A stretch of DNA of 64,000 nt. Source: Candidatus Competibacteraceae bacterium. GTDB taxonomy: Bacteria; Pseudomonadota; Gammaproteobacteria; Competibacterales; Competibacteraceae. Made by a program: the position numbers and the translations under genes. Positions 44,560 through 52,452 of this stretch are shown here, in pieces. The notes below the pieces were generated by a model. The model was not told where the DNA came from. It saw only the letters and a list, made by a program, of their open reading frames with translations, and ran no database searches. The stretch is from assembly GCA_016713505.1 (NCBI GenBank), contig JADJPA010000001.1, positions 186,001 to 250,000 on the forward strand, read 5' to 3'. Every line of letters starts with the position of its first letter. The first letter of the stretch is position 1.

Positions 44560-46848
44560 TTATTCGGCCGGTGCGCCATCCGGAAGCATCAGATCCGCGC
44601 AGGGCGTCGCGCGCGCGCTGTCCGCGAGCTCGCCGGGCTGCCGCGCCATGGCGCGCACCATCGGACGCAGCGCCATCCACCACTGCTCCTTGGGCCGCCG
44701 GTTAGCCCAATCGACCATGTCCGCCATTTGCTTGAGGGGAAAAATGGTGACTTTGCCCTCTGACAGGCCGACAAACGCGCCTTCGGTCGATTTCCGCTCC
44801 AAGGATTCGATCAGATAGTCGATGCAGCGCGCGGCCAGACGGGTCGCCAGAATCCGGTCGAACGGCGAGGGCGTGCCGCCTTGCTGGGTGTGTCCCAAGA
44901 TCGCTTGGCGCACGTCGAAGCGGCCTTGACTTTCTTCCTCGAATAACCGGCTCAGAAAATCGGTGGTGTAACGGGGGTTGGCGCGCTCGCTGCGGATGGC
45001 CAGATAGAGCCGCCGGCCGCCGAGAAAGCTGGCGACCATCTCTTCCACATCGACTTGCAGAGCCTTGAGGGTGATGCCTTCTTCGTTCAGGTAGACCCGC
45101 TCGGCGCCGCCCGCCAAGCCGCTGATCAGCGCCAGATAGCCGCAGAAGCGGCCCATGGTTTCGACCACGAAGCAGCGCCGCGCCGCCGTGGCCGACTGTT
45201 TGATCCGGTCGAGCGCTTCGACGATGACGTTGAGCGCCGTATCCGCGCCGATGCTCAAATCCGAACCGGGCAGGTTATTGTCGATGCTGGTCGGCAGGCA
45301 GATCATGGGGATCTTAAAAGCGGGGTAGCGTTCCTGCTCGCGGTAGAGTTCGTAAACCGCCTTGTAGGCCGCCCAACCGCCGATGACCAGAAGGGCGTCG
45401 ATATTTTGCGTCTCCAGCGCGCGGCCGACCGAATAAAATTGTTCGAGCGTCGGAATCCGGCGGTTGGTGCCCAATTCGGCGCCGCCCAAAGCGGTCCAGC
45501 CTTCGACCCCGCCCCAGGTCAGCTCCTCTATTTTGCCGTCGATCAAGCCCTGGAAGCCACCGCGCACGCCGAGCATGAGATGGCCGCGGTCCAAGCCGAG
45601 CCGCACGGCGGCGCGCACGGCGGGATTCATGCCCGGCGCCAATCCGCCGGCGTGGATGATCGCCAGCCGCCGCGGTCGGGCCGGCGGGGCCACGCTCGGC
45701 ATGGCCTCAGCCATCCGCTTGAACATCTGGGACATTTCGGTAAAGCTGCCGCCCCGCAGCGCCATCGCGCCGGCATAATCGCCAGAGGCGATTTTTTGGG
45801 CGACGCTGCGGGTTTTTTGCACGCACTCCATCAGGGGGGCGCGGTCGATGCGGTTGTAGCGGATGCCGATCATCTGCGGCTCGCTTTCGGGAGTGGCGGA
45901 CAGCACTTCCTCGACGGCGGCGTAACCGAGCAGAGTGCTCATCCAGCGGTCGAAGGCGCTGGGCGTGCCGCCGCGCTGGACATGGCCGAGGATCGTCACG
46001 CGGGTATCTTCGCCGAGCCGTTCTTCCAACACCTGACGCACGTAATCGGCGCCGATCGGCTTTCCTTGGCGGTCGCAAGCGCCTTCGGCGACCACCACGA
46101 TGCTGTCGCGCCGGCCGGCGGCTCGACCGTGGCGCAACAGCTCGCACATCTGGGCTTCCCAGCCTTCGGGCGGGGGGTTCTCGGGGATCAGCACGTAGTC
46201 GGTGCCGCCGGCGATGGCGCTCATCATGGCCAAGTAACCGCAGTGGCGACCCATGACCTCCACCACAAAACTGCGCTGGTGGCTGGCGGCGGTACTAGTG
46301 ATGGCGTCGATGGCTTCGATGATGCGGTACAGGGCAGAGTCGGCGCCGATGGTCATGTCGGTGCCCACCATGTCGTTGTCGATGGAGCCGACCAAGCCGG
46401 CGATCATCAAGGCGGGGTGGCGTCGGGCGGTCGCCTCGTCGATATCGCCGTTTTTCAGCAGTTCCGCCACCAGTTCCGGCCATTCCCGGCGAAAGGTATC
46501 CGCGCCGGTCAAACTGCCGTCGCCGCCGATGACGACCAGCCGGTCGATGCCGTGTTGAAGTAGGTGACGGGCGGCGCGCAGGCGGCCGGCGCGCTCGCGA
46601 AATTCGGCGCTGCGGGCGGTGCCGATCACCGTGCCGCCCCGGTGCAGGATGCTGCCGACGTCATCCCAGGCCAGCGGCCGGATGCGGTCGCCGCCTTCCA
46701 CCATGCCCTGGTAGCCTTCATAGACGGCATATACACCGGCGCCGAAATGCAGGGCGGTACGAACCACCGCGCGCACCGCCGCATTCATGCCCTGGGCGTC
46801 GCCGCCGCTGGTCAGGACGCCGATACGTTTCTGAACGATGCTGTCCAT
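44560..46848 (-). CDS. Tandem-domain, eukaryote-type 6-phosphofructokinase
   Basis: Protein of 762 residues made of two phosphofructokinase domains (about 1-360 and 394-762), the layout of animal and fungal enzymes, not of the usual 320-residue bacterial PfkA. The N-domain keeps the active site: TSGGDAQGMNAAVRAV, IGGDGSLTGA (GGDGS indicates ATP, not pyrophosphate), GSIDNDMVGTDMTIG, MGRHCGYLA and GHVQRGGTPSAFDR. In the C-domain the equivalents are altered (GGW for GGD, PTSIDNN, GHTQQGGTPSPFDR), as in eukaryotes, where that half binds effectors. It phosphorylates fructose 6-phosphate in glycolysis. Confidence 0.92.
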   Translation of the reverse strand: MDSIVQKRIGVLTSGGDAQGMNAAVRAVVRTALHFGAGVYAVYEGYQGMVEGGDRIRPLAWDDVGSILHRGGTVIGTARSAEFRERAGRLRAARHLLQHGIDRLVVIGGDGSLTGADTFRREWPELVAELLKNGDIDEATARRHPALMIAGLVGSIDNDMVGTDMTIGADSALYRIIEAIDAITSTAASHQRSFVVEVMGRHCGYLAMMSAIAGGTDYVLIPENPPPEGWEAQMCELLRHGRAAGRRDSIVVVAEGACDRQGKPIGADYVRQVLEERLGEDTRVTILGHVQRGGTPSAFDRWMSTLLGYAAVEEVLSATPESEPQMIGIRYNRIDRAPLMECVQKTRSVAQKIASGDYAGAMALRGGSFTEMSQMFKRMAEAMPSVAPPARPRRLAIIHAGGLAPGMNPAVRAAVRLGLDRGHLMLGVRGGFQGLIDGKIEELTWGGVEGWTALGGAELGTNRRIPTLEQFYSVGRALETQNIDALLVIGGWAAYKAVYELYREQERYPAFKIPMICLPTSIDNNLPGSDLSIGADTALNVIVEALDRIKQSATAARRCFVVETMGRFCGYLALISGLAGGAERVYLNEEGITLKALQVDVEEMVASFLGGRRLYLAIRSERANPRYTTDFLSRLFEEESQGRFDVRQAILGHTQQGGTPSPFDRILATRLAARCIDYLIESLERKSTEGAFVGLSEGKVTIFPLKQMADMVDWANRRPKEQWWMALRPMVRAMARQPGELADSARATPCADLMLPDGAPAE

Positions 46849-46977
46849 GTGTCGTTATGCCTCGCTGGTCGATGGAGCGAAAAGCTTAATGGATGCCGGC
46901 AACAAATCGAGTACCCAAAATTTAGTAGCCATTCGGGCGATTTGGGCGGCTGGCCCGGAAAAACACCATAACTTCTG

Positions 46978-48576
46978 TCATTTCCAGAAATCCGGCAGGA
47001 ACAGCAATAACAGCGGGAATACCTCAAAGCGTCCGATCAGCATGGCCAGGGACAGCAACCAGGTGGCGGTATCGTTGAGCGGAGCGAAACCGACGGCTGT
47101 TTCCCCCAGACCGATGCCCATGTTATTGAGGCAACCCGCGACGGAACCGAAAGCCGTCACCAGATCCACGCCGGTCGCGGTCAGCGCCAGCGAGAAGAAA
47201 CAGTAGCTGAAGACATACAGGTAATAAAACCCCCAAACCGCCTGCATCACCCGGTCGGAAACGGGTTGGACGCCCAGCTTGACCGCGATCTGGGCGGACG
47301 GGCGGATCAAGAGCCGCGCTTCACGCACGCTTTGCTTGTAGAGCAGCAGAAAACGGATGGCTTTGATGCCGCCGCAGGTCGAGCCGACGCAACCGCCGAA
47401 AAAGCTGCCTAGCAACAGCAAAAGCGGCACGAAAATCGGCCAGTCCGCCGGATAGCCGATGGTCCCGAGCCCGTTGTCGGTGATTACTGAGGCCGTCTGG
47501 AAAAAGCCGTGGTAAAAGGCTTCCCACGGCGAAAACTTGCCGCTGAAGTACAGATAAAGACAGGCCGTTGCGATGATGGCTCCAAATACCACCATGCAGA
47601 ATCGAAACTCAGGGTCCCGGAAGATGGCCTGGAGGCTGCGCGCCCGCCACGCCAGAAAAAACAGGGCAAAGTTGATCGCTGCCACAATCGAGAAAAAGCC
47701 GGCGACCAGTTCGATGGCCGGGCTGTTGAAATAGCCGATGCTGGCGTCGTGGGTCGAGTAACCGCCGAGCGCCAGGGTCGCGAAACTGTGGCAGAGCGCG
47801 TCGAAGAAATTCATGCCCGCCACCCAGAACGACAGCGTGCAAATCACGTTCAGCGCCACGTAAATGACCCAGAGGTTCTTGGCGGTTTCGGTGATGCGGG
47901 GGGTCAGTTTTTCATCCTTCATCGGCCCCGGTGTCTCGGCTTTATAAAGCTGCATTCCTCCGACCCCGAGCATCGGCAACAGAGCCACGGCCAGTACGAT
48001 GACGCCCATGCCGCCGAGGAAATTCAGTTGCGCCCGGTAATAGACGATGGCCTTGGGCATGGCATCGAGGCCCGACAGTACGGTGGCGCCGGTGGTGGTC
48101 AAACCGGATACCGTTTCAAACACCGCATCCACCAGCCGCATGTGCGGGTTGGTGGACAGCATGAACGGCAGCGCGCCGATCAGCGACAGCAGAAACCAGA
48201 AAGCCACTACCACGGCGAAGCCGTCCCGATTGCGCAGGTCGGGCTTGTAGCGGCACACCGGCAACCAGCACAGCAGGCCCAGGCCCAACATGGTGCCCAT
48301 CGCTTTCGCGAAAGGCAGCACGACCTCATAACCGTCGTACCACCACGCCACCCCCATCGGCGGCAGCATGGTGGTGCTGAACAGGATCATCAGTAAGCCG
48401 ACCATGTATAGCGCTGTCTTGAGCGGCGAGCGCCGGTTTTCGACCCGCCACTTTTTCCAGTCGACCGCCGCCCGGTGTGGTGGCGGTTCGGTCACGACCG
48501 GCCGGCCCGGTTTATAGGAAGCGCCGGCTGGCGGCAGGCTGATTTCACGTTGCGGGTCCGCATCGATTTCTTTCAC
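46978..48576 (-). CDS. trkH: Trk-type potassium uptake protein TrkH
   Basis: Protein of 532 residues with about ten membrane helices in four M1-P-M2 units and the selectivity loops TVSGLTTTGATV, LALGGYSTHDASIG, DNGLGTIGYP and LNNMGIGLGET. It carries K+ into the cell together with a TrkA-type cytoplasmic protein, not in this window. An N-terminal cytoplasmic tail of about 55 residues precedes the first helix. It starts with GTG at 48576 with GGAGAG upstream, 15 bases after the end of a broken second trkH copy. Confidence 0.93.
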   Translation of the reverse strand: MKEIDADPQREISLPPAGASYKPGRPVVTEPPPHRAAVDWKKWRVENRRSPLKTALYMVGLLMILFSTTMLPPMGVAWWYDGYEVVLPFAKAMGTMLGLGLLCWLPVCRYKPDLRNRDGFAVVVAFWFLLSLIGALPFMLSTNPHMRLVDAVFETVSGLTTTGATVLSGLDAMPKAIVYYRAQLNFLGGMGVIVLAVALLPMLGVGGMQLYKAETPGPMKDEKLTPRITETAKNLWVIYVALNVICTLSFWVAGMNFFDALCHSFATLALGGYSTHDASIGYFNSPAIELVAGFFSIVAAINFALFFLAWRARSLQAIFRDPEFRFCMVVFGAIIATACLYLYFSGKFSPWEAFYHGFFQTASVITDNGLGTIGYPADWPIFVPLLLLLGSFFGGCVGSTCGGIKAIRFLLLYKQSVREARLLIRPSAQIAVKLGVQPVSDRVMQAVWGFYYLYVFSYCFFSLALTATGVDLVTAFGSVAGCLNNMGIGLGETAVGFAPLNDTATWLLSLAMLIGRFEVFPLLLLFLPDFWK

Positions 48577-48591
48577 GCGCAGGGCTCTCCA

Positions 48592-48790
48592 TCACTTCCA
48601 AAAGTCTGGCAGAAATAGCGGTAACAGAGGAAGAATTTCCAGTCGCCCGACCGACATGGCCAGCGACATCAGCCAGAGAGCGGTGTCGTTCAGCACGCTA
48701 AAACCCGCCGCTTCGCTCGAACCAGCGCCCATGTTATTCAAACAGGCCGCTACGGCGCCGAAGGCCGTCCCCGACTCCACGTGCCACTGA
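48592..48790 (-). pseudogene. C-terminal stump of a second TrkH
   Basis: About 60 codons match the last 60 residues of the adjacent TrkH: GTAFGAVAACLNNMGAG against VTAFGSVAGCLNNMGIG, and GRLEILPLLPLFLPDFWK against GRFEVFPLLLLFLPDFWK. The upstream 470 codons are gone. The divergence in sequence shows an old tandem pair, not a fresh duplication. It contains part of one pore unit and cannot work alone. Confidence 0.85.
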
Positions 48791-48818
48791 ACAGCATCTA
48801 AAGAGGGCGAGGCGTTTC

Positions 48819-49595
48819 CTATTTTTCTACAAAAGCCCGTTCGATCACATAATGGCCGGGTTCGCCGATGTGGGGCGAAATCACGAAGCCCCGCTCGTTG
48901 AGAAGCGCGCAGCTATCTTTCAGCAACCCCGGACTCCCGCAGACCATCACCCGATCCCGCGCGGGATCGAGCGGGGCCAGATCAAGGTCCGCGAACAATT
49001 TGCCGCTCTCGATCAGATGGGTCAGCCGCCCCCGATTGTGGAAGGGCTCGCGCGTCACGGTCGGATAGTAAAGAAGTTTTTGCGCGATGAGTTCCCCTAG
49101 AAACTCGTTCTTCGGTAGCTCCTCCTTGATGAAATCGGCATAGGCCAATTCGCTGATATGCCGGACCCCATGCACCAGCACGATCCGCTCGAAGCGTTCG
49201 TAGGTGTCCGGGTCCTTGATGATGCTCAAAAACGGCGCCAGCCCCGTGCCCGATCCCAGCAGGTAAAGTTGTTGGCCGGGCAGCAAGTCGTCGATGACCA
49301 AGGTGCCGACCGGCTTGCGGCCGACCAGGATCGAATCGCCCTCCTTCAGGTGTTGCAGCCGAGAGGTGAGCGGACCGTTGCGGACCTTGATGCTGAAAAA
49401 TTCGAGGTGTTCCTCGTAGTTGGCGCTGGCGATGCTATAGGCGCGCGTCAGCGGGCGGCCGTCCACTTCCAGGCCGATCATGACGAAATGGCCGTTGCGA
49501 AAGCGCAGCGCCGAATCCCGGGTGGTTTTGAAGCTAAACAGCGTCTCGTTCCAGTGATGGACCTGGAGGACGCGTTCGACATTGAAAGCTTGCAT
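48819..49595 (-). CDS. fpr: Ferredoxin/flavodoxin-NADP+ reductase
   Basis: Protein of 258 residues from ATG at 49595 (MQAFNVERV). It has the FAD motif RAYSIASANY, a pyrophosphate/NADP loop GSGTGLAPFLSI and MVCGSPGLLKD, and ends in GHYVIERAFVEK, the C-terminus of the Azotobacter/Pseudomonas subclass of bacterial Fpr. It exchanges electrons between NADPH and ferredoxin or flavodoxin. The electrons could serve the siroheme reductase 5 kb away, but that is only a possibility. Confidence 0.93.
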   Translation of the reverse strand: MQAFNVERVLQVHHWNETLFSFKTTRDSALRFRNGHFVMIGLEVDGRPLTRAYSIASANYEEHLEFFSIKVRNGPLTSRLQHLKEGDSILVGRKPVGTLVIDDLLPGQQLYLLGSGTGLAPFLSIIKDPDTYERFERIVLVHGVRHISELAYADFIKEELPKNEFLGELIAQKLLYYPTVTREPFHNRGRLTHLIESGKLFADLDLAPLDPARDRVMVCGSPGLLKDSCALLNERGFVISPHIGEPGHYVIERAFVEK

Positions 49596-49605
49596 GAGTG
49601 AGTCG

Positions 49606-49648
49606 CCAAAAATCGACTGCCCAGCAGGTTGTGGCAACCGGCTGGGCA
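49606..49648 (-). terminator. Rho-independent terminator downstream of mmdB
   Basis: On the minus strand a 14-base stem with one mismatch (positions 49618-49648, arms TGCCCAGC/GCTGGGCA plus GGTTG/CAACC, 3-base loop) is followed by GTCGATTTTTGG. It lies 60 bases past the mmdB stop and just before the fpr start, so fpr probably has its own promoter. Confidence 0.65.
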
Positions 49649-49709
49649 CGTTGAAAACGAGGGCCGGCGGTTGGCCGGCGGTTAAGCGGTCAAGGAGAGT
49701 AACACATTC

Positions 49710-50879
49710 TCATTGGACGCCGAGCAACGCCAGCATGATTCCGCCTGAAATGGCGGTTCCGAACACGCCGGCCAGATTGGGACCCATCGCGTGGAAAATC
49801 AAGTGATTGTGCGGGTTGGCCTGATTGGCGACGATATGGGAAACCCGCGCGGCGATGGGGACCGAGGCGATGCCGGCCGAGCCGATCAAGGGGTTGATCT
49901 TGTCCTTGAGAAACAGGTTCATGATCTTGGCGGTGACGACGCCGGACGCGGTGCCGAACAGGAATGCCAGCAAGCCGAGACCGACGATCAACAGCGTATC
50001 CCAGGTCAGGAACTTGTCGGCCGCCATGGTGGAGCCGATGGCCACGGTCAGGATGATGATGATGATGTTCATCAGCGCGCCGCCCGCCGTTTTGGCCAGC
50101 CGCTCGGTGACGCCCACTTCCTTCAGCAGATTGCCCAGCATCAACATGGTGATCAGCGGAGCGACCGGCGGGAAAAATAGATTGACGATGATGGCGATGA
50201 CGGCGGGGAACACGATTTTTTCCAGCTTGCTGACCTTGCGAAGCTGCGGCATTCCCATTTTGCGTTCTGCTTCCGTAGTGAGCATTTTCATCACCGGCGG
50301 CTGGATCATGGGCATCAAGGCCATGTAGGAATAGGCGGCGACAGAAATTGGACCGAGCAGATGCGGGGCCAGCTTCACGGTGACGAAAATCGCCATGGGA
50401 CCGTCGGCCCCGCCGATGATGCCGATGGCGCCGGCTTCGTTGATGGTGAAGCCAACCAGCTTGGCGAGGATCAGCGCCACGAAAATCCCCAGATGCGCCC
50501 CCGCCCCCAGAATGACCAGTTTGGGGTTGGCGATCATCGGACCGAAATCGGTCATGGCGCCCACGCCCAGGAAAATCAGCGGCGGAATGATCAGCTTGGC
50601 CACCCCTTCGTAGGCATAGTGAAACAGCCCGCCTTCCTTCACCACGTAGAGCAACGCGGAAACCGGCGGACCTCCCGGCACATCGGGCGGTCCCGGCACG
50701 TTGGCGACGATGCAGGAAAAACCGATGCCGATCAGCAGCAGCGGTTCGTAGTGCTTGGCGATGGCCAGATAAATCATGATCCCGCCGATGGCGATCATCA
50801 CCAAGTTGCCAAAGGCGAGATTGGCCGCCCCGGTCTGCTGCAATAATGCATGGAAGAATAAAATGATTTGCTCAAACAA
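49710..50879 (-). CDS. mmdB: Na+-translocating decarboxylase beta subunit
   Basis: Protein of 389 residues with about ten membrane helices, the OadB/MmdB/GcdB family. The Na+-site loop IGIIGGADGPMAIFV with its essential Asp is present, as are PPLIFLGVGAMTDFGP and ANPHNHLIFHAMGPNLAG at the C-terminus. It decarboxylates the carboxybiotin carrier and pumps Na+ out. The matching alpha, gamma and carrier genes are at the left edge of the window, 48 kb away. Upstream by 71 bases is a 53-residue membrane protein. Confidence 0.93.
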   Translation of the reverse strand: MFEQIILFFHALLQQTGAANLAFGNLVMIAIGGIMIYLAIAKHYEPLLLIGIGFSCIVANVPGPPDVPGGPPVSALLYVVKEGGLFHYAYEGVAKLIIPPLIFLGVGAMTDFGPMIANPKLVILGAGAHLGIFVALILAKLVGFTINEAGAIGIIGGADGPMAIFVTVKLAPHLLGPISVAAYSYMALMPMIQPPVMKMLTTEAERKMGMPQLRKVSKLEKIVFPAVIAIIVNLFFPPVAPLITMLMLGNLLKEVGVTERLAKTAGGALMNIIIIILTVAIGSTMAADKFLTWDTLLIVGLGLLAFLFGTASGVVTAKIMNLFLKDKINPLIGSAGIASVPIAARVSHIVANQANPHNHLIFHAMGPNLAGVFGTAISGGIMLALLGVQ

Positions 50880-50950
50880 CCGCCAGCCCTCCGACCGTGC
50901 TTACCGAGTTTTTATCAGGGGTTCATCGTTCATCGCTATGCGGCGCCAGC

Positions 50951-51112
50951 TCAATGGCCACCTTCCCGCAGTTTCTTCTCGTCGATCTCCCCCAGGCGAT
51001 TCAGATAGGGAAACAGGGAAAGGATGAAACCGATGCCGGAGATCACCACGAAGCTCAAAAAGAAATCGATGATGCTCAACAGAATGGCTCCGTAAACCGA
51101 ATCAGGGATCAT
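50951..51112 (-). CDS. 53-residue membrane protein upstream of mmdB
   Basis: From ATG at 51112 the frame reads MIPDSVYGAILLSIIDFFLS, continues as a hydrophobic helix (about 7-35) and ends in a charged tail (GEIDEKKLREGGH). It has 53 residues and an AAAGG-type ribosome site. It lies 71 bases before mmdB on the same strand. The single-helix-plus-charged-tail layout is like an OadG-type subunit, but no OadG motif is seen. It may be an accessory subunit of the Na+ pump. Confidence 0.65.
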   Translation of the reverse strand: MIPDSVYGAILLSIIDFFLSFVVISGIGFILSLFPYLNRLGEIDEKKLREGGH

Positions 51113-51177
51113 GGTCGTTTACCTTTGTTGGGATTCAGGCGGCGTCACGGGCAACACCCGCGGGAGCGGTCGGATGT

Positions 51178-51489
51178 TCAGGAATAGAGATCGATCAGCC
51201 GACCGCGAATGCGCAGCGCCAGATCGCGCAATTCGCCCGGTTCGCGGAATGCGGCCAGGGCGGTATCCGCCTCTTGCCAGTTTTCGTCGTAGACGCAGCG
51301 CCGCGCCGCCATGGCGAAACGCTCGTAAGAGGTCCCGCCGGCGAGATCCAGCAGTTGCTCGATATCGGTGCGCGTCTCCTCCAGAGCCGCTTGGTTGGGC
51401 GCCGTTTCTTCCAAGGCCCTAATGCGCTGCGCGAGCGCCCGGATGTCGTCTCGCGCCATCGCCAGCAAGGTTAGCGTTTCGACCAGCAC
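51178..51489 (-). CDS. Hypothetical helical protein with uncertain start
   Basis: A frame of 103 residues from GTG at 51489, rich in Arg, Glu and Ala and predicted to be all-helical; no domain is recognised. A possible AAGGAGG ribosome site ends right at this GTG, which is too close; ATG about 33 bases further in is an alternative. The same frame stays open about 35 codons upstream (SERSTENLIRRAEAAPDQAA) and that part echoes the inner sequence EETAPNQAALEE, so the true N-terminus may be upstream at a non-standard start. It precedes the mmdB genes and follows two KdpE-like boxes. Confidence 0.5.
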   Translation of the reverse strand: MLVETLTLLAMARDDIRALAQRIRALEETAPNQAALEETRTDIEQLLDLAGGTSYERFAMAARRCVYDENWQEADTALAAFREPGELRDLALRIRGRLIDLYS

Positions 51490-51621
51490 CTCCTTAAGCG
51501 CCGCCTGGTCCGGCGCGGCTTCGGCGCGGCGAATCAGGTTTTCGGTGGATCGTTCCGAGGGGAGGGTTGCATGGTTGATTCCTTACGATGCGCGCAAGCA
51601 GTGACAACTTTTTTACCGGAA

Positions 51622-51674
51622 GCGCTGTAAAGAAATCATCAAAAGAGCGGAGCGCCGTGTAAAAATTGCGTAAA
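51622..51674 (-). promoter_or_regulatory. Two tandem KdpE-like boxes
   Basis: The minus strand has ATTTCTTTACA-GCGC (51622-51636) and, 32 bases away, TTTACGCAATTTTTACACGGCGC (51652-51674). The TTTACAC-GCGC core is the same as in the box upstream of kdpD (54257-54279) and like the E. coli kdp KdpE site as I recall it. The 32-base spacing is about three helical turns. They lie upstream of the hypothetical gene and mmdB, and just past the kdpE stop. Confidence 0.45.
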
Positions 51675-51753
51675 TGCCGGCCGGCGCACGGAGCGGCGAT
51701 AATGGCCGTAAAGCCGCTGCATTCGAGCGCAAAGGCGATGGTCCTCGGCGAAA

Positions 51754-52452
51754 TCAGGCGGGGCAGAACCGGTAGCCGATCCCGGTTTCGGTGAGAAAAT
51801 AACGGGGTCGGGCCGGATCGGCTTCCAGCTTCTGGCGGAGATGGCCCATGTAGATGCGCAGATAATGACTGCGCTCCACATACGCCGGCCCCCAGACGGC
51901 GCGCAGCAGTTGGCGGTGGGTCAGCACCTTGTCGGACTGGCTGAGCAAGGTGGCCAACAGCCGAAATTCGATGGCGGTGAGATGGACGGACTGGCCCGCC
52001 CGAGTGACCTGCCGACGCTGCAAATCGACGTTCGTTTCGCCGAAAGTCACCACCGTCGCGCCGCTTGGTCCGCGCGCGTAACGCCGGCACACCGCCCGCA
52101 CGCGCGCGAGCAGTTCCGTTACCCCGAAGGGTTTGATCAAATAATCATCGGCGCCGGCATCCAATGCCTCAACCTTGTCATATTCTTCGACCCGAGCCGA
52201 CAGCACCAGAATGGGAATGCCGCTCCACGCGCGCAGGTCGCGGATGAAATCGACGCCGTCGCCGTCTGGCAGGCCCAAATCCAGCACGACGAGATCCGGT
52301 TTGCGGGTGCCGGCCTCCAGCAAACCTTGCCGTAGCGTATCCGCCTCGTGGACCCGATGACCCTCGCCTTCCAGCGTGGCGCGGACGAACCGGCGGATGG
52401 CTTGCTCGTCTTCGACGATCAGGACGGTCAAGGCGGTTTCGGCAGCGGCCAT
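51754..52452 (-). CDS. kdpE: KdpE-type response regulator
   Basis: Protein of 232 residues, OmpR/KdpE family: receiver with acidic pocket VEDEQAIRRFVRATLEGEGH and phospho-Asp in LVVLDLGLPDGDGVDF, then a winged-helix DNA-binding domain (LTAIEFRLLATLLSQ, VLTHRQLLRAVWGP, YFLTETGIGYRF). It overlaps the kinase gene (TGATG at 52450-52454), as in kdpDE operons. It controls K+ uptake genes in other bacteria. No kdpFABC genes are in the window. Confidence 0.93.
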   Translation of the reverse strand: MAAAETALTVLIVEDEQAIRRFVRATLEGEGHRVHEADTLRQGLLEAGTRKPDLVVLDLGLPDGDGVDFIRDLRAWSGIPILVLSARVEEYDKVEALDAGADDYLIKPFGVTELLARVRAVCRRYARGPSGATVVTFGETNVDLQRRQVTRAGQSVHLTAIEFRLLATLLSQSDKVLTHRQLLRAVWGPAYVERSHYLRIYMGHLRQKLEADPARPRYFLTETGIGYRFCPA

